Positions 1 through 5,869 of a DNA stretch of 6,194 nt are shown here, piece after piece; the stretch's first letter is position 1; every line of letters begins with the position of its first letter. Below the pieces are notes generated by a model, which searched no databases, had not been told where the DNA came from, and worked only from the letters and a program-made list of their open reading frames with translations. Made by a program: the position numbers and the translations under genes. Origin of the DNA: Myxococcota bacterium (GTDB lineage: Bacteria > Myxococcota_A > Polyangia > HGW-17); the NCBI GenBank assembly GCA_018821745.1, contig JAHJLU010000136.1, positions 1 through 6,194 of the forward strand, read 5' to 3'.

Positions 1-2134
1 CAGAGGAGACGATCATCAGACTGCGTCCACCCTTTGCGGGGAACATGACGTACTCTTTCCCCGTGGAGACCCACCGGGGGAAATGGGCGTCGAATCCGGG
101 CAGCGGCTTCTGGGTTGGGGCCGTGAAATCCTTTTTCCACGCAAGTTTCGGTGCAGCGCCCTTCTGGTTCTCAAAGGTGAAAGCATACAGACGGGAGCCA
201 TAGGCTGGCTTGGAGAGCACCTGGGAGATGATCGTGGCGGAGTCACCACTGGCAAATACCCTGCGAACATTGGTAAAGTCGCGGATGGTCTTTCCGGTTT
301 TAGGATCAATGGCCCGGGCGTTTCCGAAGCTGTAGAGGTACAGAAGGGACGCGGTGGATACAACTTTAGGCTCGAGAATTGAGGTAAAGGTTGTAGTGTA
401 GACCAGTTTCCCCGTCTCAATCTCACGGGCCTTTATCTGATTCTGGGCATCTTTGATCAGAACCTGATTGTGTCCGACACCCACGAAACTAAAGGTGGTC
501 ACCAGTGGCTTTGCACCCTTTTTGGCCTTCTCCTTTTTCACGAGGGGGAACTTGTTCTTGAGCGCAATGCGATTTTTGGTGATTTTGAAGAACTGCACCG
601 CGTCGGGCAGGACGATATAGCCAAGATCACCCATATTCCCCATGGAGACCTTCTCGGTCTTGGCGGTCTTGATCTTGTGATACAACACAAAGGGAGTCCC
701 GGATGGGAGGCCAATGGAGACAATCTTTACGTTGTTGCCGGCGATGATCTTGTCGAGCTCGGGGATGAATCTCACCGCTTCAAAGATAGTGCGGGATTCA
801 CCAACATTGACACGCCACTTGATGGTCTTTTTCTTGGTATCAAGGGCCCACACCTCGCCCTTGGTGCGAGCGGGGTTGGAGAGATCAGCGACCGTGAAGT
901 AAATGATCCCGTCTTTCCCACCCAAAATTTTATTCACGCGGGGTTCCTTCATGCCGGGGCTCTTCAGATCGATAGCCAGCGGGCTCGTGCCAGCGGGGCT
1001 GAACACCTTGATGAGATTGACCGCTGCGAGGACAAGGTTCCCGTCTATAATCTGATGTTCGTTGTCATTGACGGGGAGGATGGTCTCCTGGAACCATTTC
1101 TTCTTCCAGGTGGCGGTCTCGAAGGCGGTGATCCCCTTCTCGTCGGCACAATAGGAGAGTGTTGCATCCAGGAGGCACTGCCTTGGCGGGTCCACCTTGC
1201 TGTAAACAGTCTGACCAAAGGGAGTTCCCTTCGCAAGATCAATGATCCGCCACTGTTTTTCGATACTGGTTTCAGGAACATACACAAAGCGGGCATGATC
1301 ACCTTTTACGAATTTGCGGAACGTCTGGGGGTTGGACTCCGAACCCTTGAACTTCATCTTCCATGAAGGTTTTGCATCAGCGCCGGTGTAGTTGTGGAAC
1401 CACAACTGGTTCTCCTGCTCATGGGTCTTCTGGAAAAAGATCACCGCATCATCGGCAGAGAGGATCTCTCCTGGCTCAAAACCCTTGTTCATGTCGATAG
1501 CCCACTTCCAGCGCACGGTGATTTTATCGTTTTCCAGATCGATCAACTTTGCTTCATCACCGGTCACGACAACCACATACCCCTTGGGAGTAACATGGAG
1601 GACCTGGGTGATTTTCCGACCGATATTAAAGTCTGTGTGCTTGCCCGTTTCGGGATCCACCAGCCTGATGCTGTTGTCGAAGGCGGTGATGAAATTTTCT
1701 CCGATGACGGCGAGGCCCATGCCCGGGACCGGTTTATCCCAAAGATCAACACCTCGAAAACGGTCTACTGCGATAATTTTATTTGCCTTGGTCCATGCGG
1801 CCACCGCTGCACCCTTCACCTTCACGTGGAAGGTCCGACCATTTTTTGGATCGGTGAGTCCAAGCTCCACCTCTTTGGACCAGGTACGACGACCGGAATC
1901 TTTGTTATAAGCACTGAGGCTTACGGGCATTTTTTTATCATCGAACTCAACACCGAAAATACGCTTGCGGGACTCCCCGGCAATAACAACGCTGCTGTTG
2001 ACATTGCGCTTCCAGTTGATGGCCGGAAAGGACTTCTTGGGGGGTTCCACAACCTTGGCTTTGGGTTTTGGGGTCTTACAGGAGACTAATGTAAGGAGTG
2101 CTCCGAACAGCACCACCAGGGGCATTCTAATCAT
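1..2134 (-). CDS. Large PQQ-type beta-propeller lipoprotein, 3' end cut by window edge
   Basis: The minus-strand frame from the ATG at 2134-2132 stays open to base 1, giving at least 711 residues without a stop. Residues 1-19 form a lipoprotein signal peptide: Arg3, hydrophobic core, lipobox L16-V17-S18-C19. Lys20 at +2 would not retain it in the inner membrane by the E. coli rule. A Lys/Pro-rich linker (20-35) precedes the globular part. Degenerate PQQ-type beta-propeller motifs recur: around residues 73-92 (LSAYNKDSGRRTW), 156-166 (IRLVDPETGKH), 428-440 (VWALDTKKKTIKW), 571-577 (REIETGK) and 606-615 (ARAIDPKTGK). Such propellers act as periplasmic or surface scaffolds (BamB) or quinoprotein enzymes. 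This one is much longer than BamB (about 390 residues), and I see no PQQ-binding catalytic set, so a binding or scaffold role is inferred. C320 and C329 could form a disulfide. Start choice: GGAGG lies 5 nt before Met1 but 14 nt before the alternative Met4. It is the second gene after the DUF465-like gene, 34 nt downstream, probably co-transcribed. Confidence 0.85.
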   Translation of the reverse strand, partial: MIRMPLVVLFGALLTLVSCKTPKPKAKVVEPPKKSFPAINWKRNVNSSVVIAGESRKRIFGVEFDDKKMPVSLSAYNKDSGRRTWSKEVELGLTDPKNGRTFHVKVKGAAVAAWTKANKIIAVDRFRGVDLWDKPVPGMGLAVIGENFITAFDNSIRLVDPETGKHTDFNIGRKITQVLHVTPKGYVVVVTGDEAKLIDLENDKITVRWKWAIDMNKGFEPGEILSADDAVIFFQKTHEQENQLWFHNYTGADAKPSWKMKFKGSESNPQTFRKFVKGDHARFVYVPETSIEKQWRIIDLAKGTPFGQTVYSKVDPPRQCLLDATLSYCADEKGITAFETATWKKKWFQETILPVNDNEHQIIDGNLVLAAVNLIKVFSPAGTSPLAIDLKSPGMKEPRVNKILGGKDGIIYFTVADLSNPARTKGEVWALDTKKKTIKWRVNVGESRTIFEAVRFIPELDKIIAGNNVKIVSIGLPSGTPFVLYHKIKTAKTEKVSMGNMGDLGYIVLPDAVQFFKITKNRIALKNKFPLVKKEKAKKGAKPLVTTFSFVGVGHNQVLIKDAQNQIKAREIETGKLVYTTTFTSILEPKVVSTASLLYLYSFGNARAIDPKTGKTIRDFTNVRRVFASGDSATIISQVLSKPAYGSRLYAFTFENQKGAAPKLAWKKDFTAPTQKPLPGFDAHFPRWVSTGKEYVMFPAKGGRSLMIVSS

Positions 2135-2168
2135 GTGATCCTCCACATAATGGGTCAGGTTGATATGT

Positions 2169-2387
2169 TCAGGATTCAGGTTCAATTTGCTTGAGTTTAT
2201 CTTTGATAATACTCATCTCGTCTTTTTTGCGGAGTTTTTGTTTTTTAAGCCTGGCGGCTTCCATTTGTTCCTCTGTGGTCATGCTCAGATGTTTTTCCAA
2301 CTCAATGAGCCGTTTATCGAGGGCCTGGTGCTCTATTTTGAGTACCTGCAGTTTTTCTTCCAATTCACTTTTTAAAAGTTCACTCAT
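2169..2387 (-). CDS. DUF465/YdcH-like small coiled-coil protein
   Basis: A 72-residue, highly charged, almost wholly helical protein with heptad-like hydrophobic spacing and no membrane segment or signal. The pattern fits the DUF465 (YdcH) family: an EH-x-x-LD-x-x-I core (E19-H20, L23-D24, around residue 27) followed by the family-typical LKKQKLRKKDE stretch at about 47-57. Length is in the usual range for the family. The biochemical function of the family is not established; members are presumed cytoplasmic. The ATG at 2387-2385 is preceded by a good Shine-Dalgarno (GGAGGT at 2400-2395, 7 nt spacing). It is the first gene of a probable operon with the PQQ-type lipoprotein gene 34 nt downstream, and is divergent from the MraY/WecA-like gene. 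The overlapping plus-strand frames of 71 and 66 codons are hydrophobic shadows without ribosome sites. Confidence 0.8.
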   Translation of the reverse strand: MSELLKSELEEKLQVLKIEHQALDKRLIELEKHLSMTTEEQMEAARLKKQKLRKKDEMSIIKDKLKQIEPES

Positions 2388-2419
2388 TTGAACTACCTCC
2401 CGGGCTTGGCGTGCATACT

Positions 2420-2447
2420 AGCATAGGGATTGCGATTGAAAAAGCAA
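2420..2447 (-). promoter_or_regulatory. Candidate sigma70-type promoter for the DUF465-like / PQQ lipoprotein operon
   Basis: On the minus strand TTGCTT (2447-2442) is followed after 16 nt by TATGCT (2425-2420). Both hexamers are partial matches to TTGACA and TATAAT. The predicted start near 2413 leaves a leader of about 25 nt containing the Shine-Dalgarno at 2400-2395. Spacing and position are sensible, but match quality is moderate. Confidence 0.4.
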
Positions 2448-2485
2448 TTTCCCTTTGGTCGGACGCCTTTAAAAACCCCCGTTGT

Positions 2486-2494
2486 TGTGATAAT
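2486..2494 (+). promoter_or_regulatory. Candidate extended -10 element upstream of the MraY/WecA-like gene
   Basis: TGTGATAAT (TGn followed by GATAAT) matches an extended -10 element in the AT-rich divergent gap. No good -35 hexamer lies 16-18 nt upstream. Transcription would begin near 2500-2502, only a few bases before the ATG at 2504, implying a leaderless or nearly leaderless mRNA. That agrees with the lack of a Shine-Dalgarno before this gene. Confidence 0.35.
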
Positions 2495-2503
2495 AATTCC
2501 CAA

Positions 2504-3532
2504 ATGCTTCAAAATTTGTCCCCCCTCCAAATTTCTTTGCTGACGGGAGTCATAGCCCTGCTGGCGGGCCTTGCCACGGTTCCCATCTTCGGCATGGCCG
2601 CGAAGAACTGGAACATCGTGGATCGCCCCGACAGCAACATCAAGCTGCATCACACTGCCACGCCCTACCTGGGTGGACTCGCGATCTACCTGGCCACCCT
2701 GGTGGCGGTCTCTTTTACCCTGGATTTTGATCAGCGCCTTCTGGGACTCCTGCTGGGCGGAACTGTCATTGTACTACTCGGTTTCATAGATGATTTCAAA
2801 GCGTTAACTCCAGCACAGAAGCTCCTCGGGCAGGTCCTCGCCGTGACCATCGGCATTAAAAGCGGGATCTACATCCAAAAAGAAGCGATCCCCCTGTTTC
2901 TCCATATTCCCGTCACCTACCTGTGGATCCTGGGAGTGATCAACGCCATCAATTTCATCGACGGCATCGATGGACAGGCCGCCTCCATCTGTTTTGTGAT
3001 CTTCTGTGCCTTTATCCTCTGGGGAAATATCAACGGTGACTATGCACTCATGGGGTTCTCCGCCGCCATGGCCGGCTCACTCCTTGCATTTCTGGTGTTT
3101 AACGCCTACCCCGCCTCGATCTTCATGGGGGACACGGGGAGCATGTTTCTGGGGCTCATCATCGGCACCGTGAGTATCGACATCGACTATGCTGGTCCCA
3201 GCCGGCTCACCATTTTTATCCCCCTTATTACCCTGGGCCTACCCCTCTTCAACATGGTCTATGTAATGATGATCCGGGGTTTCATGGGAATGAGTCCCTT
3301 TCGCGGGACCCTCGACCACTGGCACGACAACCTTAAAAGCATGGGGCTCTCCACCAATGCCGTGGTCCTGGTCTCCACCCTGGTGACCGCTGTTCTCTCA
3401 GCTCTGGGATTTGTGGTTCTCTTTTTGAACTACAAGATGGCGCTCCTGTTACAGCTCACACTGCTCCTCCTGGCGCTCCTCACCATGGCCCTGTTCTACT
3501 TCAGGAAACGAAGAGCCTCTCCTTCCACTTGA
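2504..3532 (+). CDS. MraY/WecA-type polyprenyl-phosphate sugar-1-phosphate transferase (glycosyltransferase family 4)
   Basis: A 342-residue multi-pass inner-membrane protein. The family transfers a HexNAc-1-phosphate from a UDP-sugar to undecaprenyl phosphate, the first step of O-antigen, teichoic-acid-like or other lipid-linked glycan synthesis. Visible motifs in family order: DRPDSNIKLHH (40-50) with TPYLGG (53-58); the catalytic DD pair (D96-D97) in GFIDDFKALTPAQK; NFIDGIDG (150-157); FMGDTGS (207-213, D210); and the last cytoplasmic loop RG...SPFRGTLDHWHDNL (258-277). The usual His-rich motif is HWHD here, with Asp where the final His is expected. A basic tail (FRKRR, 333-337) ends the protein. 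The ATG at 2504 is the only ATG that keeps the first membrane helix (about 8-30); an upstream GTG at 2411 would add 31 polar residues. Neither has a clear Shine-Dalgarno. It stands alone, not in a glycan cluster, so the sugar and final product cannot be named. WecA/TagO-like is likelier than peptidoglycan MraY. Confidence 0.9.
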   Translation: MLQNLSPLQISLLTGVIALLAGLATVPIFGMAAKNWNIVDRPDSNIKLHHTATPYLGGLAIYLATLVAVSFTLDFDQRLLGLLLGGTVIVLLGFIDDFKALTPAQKLLGQVLAVTIGIKSGIYIQKEAIPLFLHIPVTYLWILGVINAINFIDGIDGQAASICFVIFCAFILWGNINGDYALMGFSAAMAGSLLAFLVFNAYPASIFMGDTGSMFLGLIIGTVSIDIDYAGPSRLTIFIPLITLGLPLFNMVYVMMIRGFMGMSPFRGTLDHWHDNLKSMGLSTNAVVLVSTLVTAVLSALGFVVLFLNYKMALLLQLTLLLLALLTMALFYFRKRRASPST

Positions 3533-3619
3533 CCCTCACGTCAGCCTCATGATCTATCATATCTTTTTATTGACAGTTACCACATTGTTATCTTAGGTGT
3601 AATTAGGATTGTTCGTAAG

Positions 3620-3750
3620 TTGGGGCTTCTCGCCCCAAACCCGAGGTCAAGGGGCCGCTGGCCCCCTGACAACCCCCGCTGGGCGGGTTCCGATTCCCGC
3701 CCAGACCCTCCCTTGACGGCCATGGGGGACTCCTCGTCCTCCCTGGACCC
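3620..3750. repeat. Array of four G/C-rich hairpins with a repeated RACCC linker
   Basis: Four consecutive stem-loops: H1 3620-3638 (7 bp TTGGGGC/GCCCCAA, 5-nt loop); H2 3646-3670 (6 bp GGGGCC/GGCCCC, one mismatch, then 4 bp GTCA/TGAC, 3-nt loop GCT); H3 3679-3704 (9 bp CTGGGCGGG/CCCGCCCAG, 8-nt loop); H4 3720-3746 (7 bp GGGGGAC/GTCCTCC with one G-U pair, one mismatch, then 3 bp CCA/TGG). Right after or at the end of each comes AACCC (3638), AACCC (3671), GACCC (3704) or GACCC (3746). Stem sequences differ while the architecture repeats. No stem has the T-run of an intrinsic terminator. Possible roles are a dispersed palindromic element of REP/BIME kind, an mRNA 3'-end stabiliser or barrier between convergent genes, or part of a structured RNA. 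I do not recognise a named family. Confidence 0.75.
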
Positions 3751-3768
3751 CCTACTGCTATGCCTTTA

Positions 3769-3809
3769 AGTTCCTTACTCCTTCTCTTAATCCATATATA
3801 TAAGGAACT
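3769..3809. repeat. 9-bp perfect inverted repeat flanking an AT-rich loop
   Basis: AGTTCCTTA (3769-3777) and TAAGGAACT (3801-3809) are perfect reverse complements separated by 23 bases that include a TATATATA stretch. The self-complementary decamer GAAACGTTTC follows at 3810-3819. It lies 19 bp beyond the hairpin array, but the sequence type differs (AT-rich arms). It could be a weak stem-loop, a protein-binding site or chance. Confidence 0.4.
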
Positions 3810-4031
3810 GAAACGTTTCCTCTACTCCCTTTGACTCTGGAACAGTTTTTTCTTTTACTCAGACCCCATTTTGCCTTCTGATTGTCAACTGAAACTTGTG
3901 ATCAGTCATGAGACGTCGGCAAGGGGCATCGGTTGCGGCATGGGCGGACCATGAACTTACCACCTGTCCCAATTCTCTTTGTTTTATTTACTTATCCGGG
4001 GGAGTGAAGGGGGCTGTTACGGCAGGGGGGA

Positions 4032-5138
4032 TTACTGGCAGATCTCTTCCATATCTTCACAAACATCGACGTTGCACCAGTCGGAGAGGCACTGTTCATT
4101 GTCGGTGCAGGCCTGACCACCGGCTTTTTTCGCCGCGCAGAATCCGTCGTCCTGGTACCCTTCGGGAATATCGCAGTACAGATCACCCCAAGGATCGCAA
4201 CCATTCATAGCCATAGCTTCAGAGTCAAAGCACATGTCGTCAAGCTTGGAACTGATCTGGCAGGTGCCGGTGAAGCTCTGGAAATCATCGATGGCGCAAA
4301 CGAGATCGTTGTACATGGCGCACATATCACCGGCGTTGTATCCACACTCGTCATCTACGGCTTCCATGACCGTGATGGTGACGCAGGTCGGGGCGGTGGT
4401 ACCCACCCCAATACACATGGTGCCCGTGTCACACTCCAGGTCGCTGACATTTTCACAATCTTCACCGGCGCTCAGGCGGGCCGTACATTCCTCGGTGTCT
4501 GGATGACAGAAGAGGCCTTCGGCACACCAGTCCTCGTTCTCATCACACTCGCCACCGGCGGCAACAGGAGCGGTGAAGAAGGTGCACTCGCCGAGCACAC
4601 ACTTGGCTCCGGTCACACACTCGTCGGTATAGTCACAGGCGCTGCCCTCGGGGATGAAGGCTTCGCAGGTGCCGGGGCAGGCATCATCCGTTTTGCAGTA
4701 ACCGCTCACACACTCTTCATTGATGGTGCATTCTGAACCGTCGGCGATGGTCCCGGTGAAGACACCAATGCACTCCTCGGGCTCCTTATCGCCGAATTCA
4801 TCGCAGGCCAGGACCGACATGGCCTCGACGCAGGTGTATCCTTTCTCGGCGTCGTAGATGACGGTGCCTTCGTTGACGGCGTCGACGACGAGAGACAACC
4901 CGCCGCCTTCTTTTTCCATCTGCAGCTCCAGGAAATCAAGACAGCCCTGTCTGTCCATGATGGCGAGATCCACAAAGGCGTTGAACACATCGCAGGTCTC
5001 GATTTTTTCGCAGAACAGGTTGTAATAGCTCTCTTCCACCTGGGTAACGGGAAGCGTCGGGGCCGCGTCGTCATCGTCACAGGCCGCAAGGGAGACTGAA
5101 AAAAGCATAAGGATAACTAAGGGTAATCTGCGTAACAT
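4032..5138 (-). CDS. Cys-rich repeat lipoprotein, secreted
   Basis: A 368-residue protein with a textbook lipoprotein signal: R3-R4, hydrophobic core, lipobox L17-A18-A19-C20, then four Asp residues. By the E. coli rule Asp at +2 favours inner-membrane retention, but sorting rules differ in other groups. The mature chain has 36 further cysteines, an even number consistent with 18 disulfides in an oxidising compartment. Residues 40-125 carry six Cys (43, 49, 66, 103, 112, 123). Then come seven four-Cys units, starting at C137, C168, C198, C228, C265, C303 and C344, often as G-x-x-C...EC..G.C....C, with one or two extra Cys in the first and last units. Such Cys-rich repeat lipoproteins are common in myxobacteria-like genomes, but their function is unknown; adhesion or a protease-resistant surface role is a guess. 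The ATG at 5138-5136 follows AGGAGG with 5 nt spacing. It seems monocistronic, with its own promoter and a CRP-like site upstream. The chain is acidic, without catalytic motifs I recognise. Confidence 0.88.
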   Translation of the reverse strand: MLRRLPLVILMLFSVSLAACDDDDAAPTLPVTQVEESYYNLFCEKIETCDVFNAFVDLAIMDRQGCLDFLELQMEKEGGGLSLVVDAVNEGTVIYDAEKGYTCVEAMSVLACDEFGDKEPEECIGVFTGTIADGSECTINEECVSGYCKTDDACPGTCEAFIPEGSACDYTDECVTGAKCVLGECTFFTAPVAAGGECDENEDWCAEGLFCHPDTEECTARLSAGEDCENVSDLECDTGTMCIGVGTTAPTCVTITVMEAVDDECGYNAGDMCAMYNDLVCAIDDFQSFTGTCQISSKLDDMCFDSEAMAMNGCDPWGDLYCDIPEGYQDDGFCAAKKAGGQACTDNEQCLSDWCNVDVCEDMEEICQ

Positions 5139-5177
5139 AGGAACCTCCTGGGTTTAATAAGATGTCACGAATAATGC

Positions 5178-5193
5178 CGTGATCTTTGTCACA
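5178..5193 (-). promoter_or_regulatory. CRP/FNR-family-like operator palindrome
   Basis: TGTGACAAAGATCACG read on the minus strand is TGTGA-N6-TCACG, one base from the E. coli CRP core TGTGA-N6-TCACA. It begins at the predicted transcription start of the Cys-rich lipoprotein gene, where a bound regulator would more likely repress than activate. A further CGTGA half-site 8 nt on (5169-5165) can pair with TCACG, so the transcript could also form a 5-bp leader hairpin. The regulator in this organism is unknown. Confidence 0.5.
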
Positions 5194-5199
5194 TAAATA

Positions 5200-5227
5200 A
5201 GTGTACCAAAGGAACCCTGCCTTGCAA
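5200..5227 (-). promoter_or_regulatory. Candidate promoter of the Cys-rich lipoprotein gene
   Basis: On the minus strand TTGCAA (5227-5222) is separated by 16 nt from TACACT (5205-5200). The -10 is preceded by TGG, giving an extended -10 (TGGTACACT). Transcription would begin near 5193, leaving a leader of about 55 nt that ends in the strong AGGAGG ribosome site. Each hexamer matches the sigma70 consensus at four of six positions. Confidence 0.5.
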
Positions 5228-5289
5228 ACAAATAATTAAAAAACCCAATGGTTTTGCTAAACTAAAAACATTTTACGGCAAAACTATCC

Positions 5290-5319
5290 TTGCGACAACT
5301 GGCGATAATGTTTTATCAT
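5290..5319 (+). promoter_or_regulatory. Candidate promoter of the DUF2750-like gene
   Basis: TTGCGA (5290-5295), an 18-nt spacer and TATCAT (5314-5319) lie just upstream of the gene. The predicted start near 5326 leaves a leader of about 31 nt containing GAGGTG. A competing -10, GATAAT at 5304-5309, lacks a matching -35. Confidence 0.4.
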
Positions 5320-5344
5320 AGCCGTGAAATTCGTGGAGAAAAAT

Positions 5345-5350
5345 GAGGTG
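5345..5350 (+). promoter_or_regulatory. Ribosome-binding site that sets the start of the DUF2750-like gene
   Basis: GAGGTG lies 6 nt before the ATG at 5357. This favours that start over the in-frame GTG at 5324, which sits about where the predicted transcript begins and has no Shine-Dalgarno. Confidence 0.6.
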
Positions 5351-5356
5351 TTCCCT

Positions 5357-5737
5357 ATGGCGCAATCAAAGAAAACAGAAAAAATACTCTCCCTCTCCCG
5401 GGGCCTCCGATACCGTGCACTGATCACAGAGGTGAAAAAGAGCCGGACCCTGCACTTTTTAAGCCGCCAGGGAGAGCTGCTCATTGTGGAAGACGAGAAG
5501 GGAGCCGACGGGATCCCCCTGTGGCCCTCCCCGGAGATCGCCGCTCTCTTTGCAACGGGGCTCTGGGAGGGATGTACCCCCATGCCCGTCACGTTTGAGC
5601 GGTTCAAAAACGAGCTGGTCACTTCCCTGGAAAGAGCAGGCCTCTGCCTGGTGGGATTCCCCACGGAGGAGGACAGCGGGCTCTCCATTTTACCCGGCCA
5701 ATTTCTCAAAGACGTGGAACAACCCGGGGCCTTCTGA
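5357..5737 (+). CDS. DUF2750-like small protein
   Basis: A 126-residue soluble protein without signal peptide or membrane segment. After a basic N-terminus (1-30) it follows the layout I associate with DUF2750: a hydrophobic strand with an acidic turn (ELLIVEDEKG, 40-49), the hallmark IPLWPSPEIAALFATGLWEG (53-72), a T/S-x-x-x-F helix (TFERFKNELVTSLERAG, 79-95) and a strand ending in GFPTEEDSG (100-108). Family length is typically near 100-130 residues, and its function is not established; members are often single small cytoplasmic genes. The start at 5357 is chosen over the GTG at 5324 because of the GAGGTG site and because the extra 11 residues lie outside the domain. It is divergent from the Cys-rich lipoprotein gene with about 218 bp between starts, and may be followed by the unknown gene at 5870. 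The long minus-strand frame over it is a shadow. Family assignment is from memory of the conserved pattern. Confidence 0.75.
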   Translation: MAQSKKTEKILSLSRGLRYRALITEVKKSRTLHFLSRQGELLIVEDEKGADGIPLWPSPEIAALFATGLWEGCTPMPVTFERFKNELVTSLERAGLCLVGFPTEEDSGLSILPGQFLKDVEQPGAF

Positions 5738-5746
5738 GAGCCCCGG
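5724..5746 (+). terminator. G/C-rich stem-loop over the stop codon of the DUF2750-like gene
   Basis: CCGGGGC (5724-5730) pairs perfectly with GCCCCGG (5740-5746) around a 9-nt loop that contains the TGA stop. No T-run follows, so it is not a classic intrinsic terminator. It could stabilise the 3' end or partly attenuate read-through to the next gene. Confidence 0.3.
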
Positions 5747-5767
5747 CGCACACCCCGTTTCCAATTC

Positions 5768-5796
5768 TTGCGGTAAACAGTCAAATTGGGTAGATT
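5768..5796 (+). promoter_or_regulatory. Weak candidate promoter for the gene at 5870
   Basis: TTGCGG (5768-5773), a 17-nt spacer and TAGATT (5791-5796) lie in the 132-bp gap after the DUF2750-like gene. Both hexamers are partial matches only. If real, the last gene would have its own transcript with a leader of about 65 nt. Confidence 0.25.
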
Positions 5797-5869
5797 GGGT
5801 TCCCTGCGGTCACCCCTTGGTCTGTTGCTTTACGACAGCGCGGGATGCCTCTGCAAAAAAGGATACATC

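Larger units (their letters stand above)
3533..4031. other. Convergent intergenic region without a convincing gene
   Basis: These 499 bases lie between the 3' ends of the MraY/WecA-like gene and the Cys-rich lipoprotein gene. From left to right: a weak AT-rich stem-loop (ATGA-TCTA-TCAT, 3549-3560) with T5 at 3564-3568, too weak to call a terminator; a perfect TTGACA at 3570-3575 with no well-spaced -10 hexamer; the four-hairpin array (3620-3750, own entry); a 9-bp inverted repeat and a GAAACGTTTC palindrome (3769-3819); a T/C-rich stretch to about 3900; and three G-runs of 5-6 bases at 3998-4030 just beyond the lipoprotein stop codon. The open frame beginning near 3908 runs through the lipoprotein's 3' end antisense and lacks a ribosome site, so I do not call it. 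Confidence 0.7.

Noticed and set aside
470..1366. Plus-strand open frame of 298 codons
   Set aside because: It lies antisense to the PQQ-type lipoprotein gene, which has a signal peptide, a ribosome site and recognisable repeats. The plus-strand frame has no ribosome site or family pattern and arises from the codon bias of the real gene.
1394..2089. Plus-strand open frame of 231 codons
   Set aside because: It is also antisense to the lipoprotein gene, with no recognisable domain and no credible start signal.
3570..3598. Perfect TTGACA as a promoter for a small RNA containing the hairpin array
   Set aside because: At 16-18 nt spacing the -10 position reads TTAGGT or similar, a poor match. 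The better TGTAAT is 22 nt away, too far for a normal promoter.
3998..4030. Cluster of G-runs as a G-quadruplex
   Set aside because: There are only three runs of five or six G plus one GG, so a stable four-run quadruplex is not well supported. On the lipoprotein transcript this region is C-rich, not G-rich.
3908..4210. Plus-strand open frame of 100 codons beginning in the intergenic region
   Set aside because: More than half lies antisense to the 3' end of the Cys-rich lipoprotein gene. There is no ribosome site, and the composition (Arg, Cys, His) is typical of a shadow frame.
5343..5423. Short frame starting at the ATG at 5343 behind a GGAG
   Set aside because: It is out of frame with the DUF2750-like gene, encodes about 26 residues without features, and the GAGGTG-ATG pair at 5345-5359 explains translation better.
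5284..5784. Minus-strand open frame of 166 codons over the DUF2750-like gene
   Set aside because: The plus-strand gene has a ribosome site and a family pattern; the minus frame has an Arg/Ser-rich composition and no supported start.
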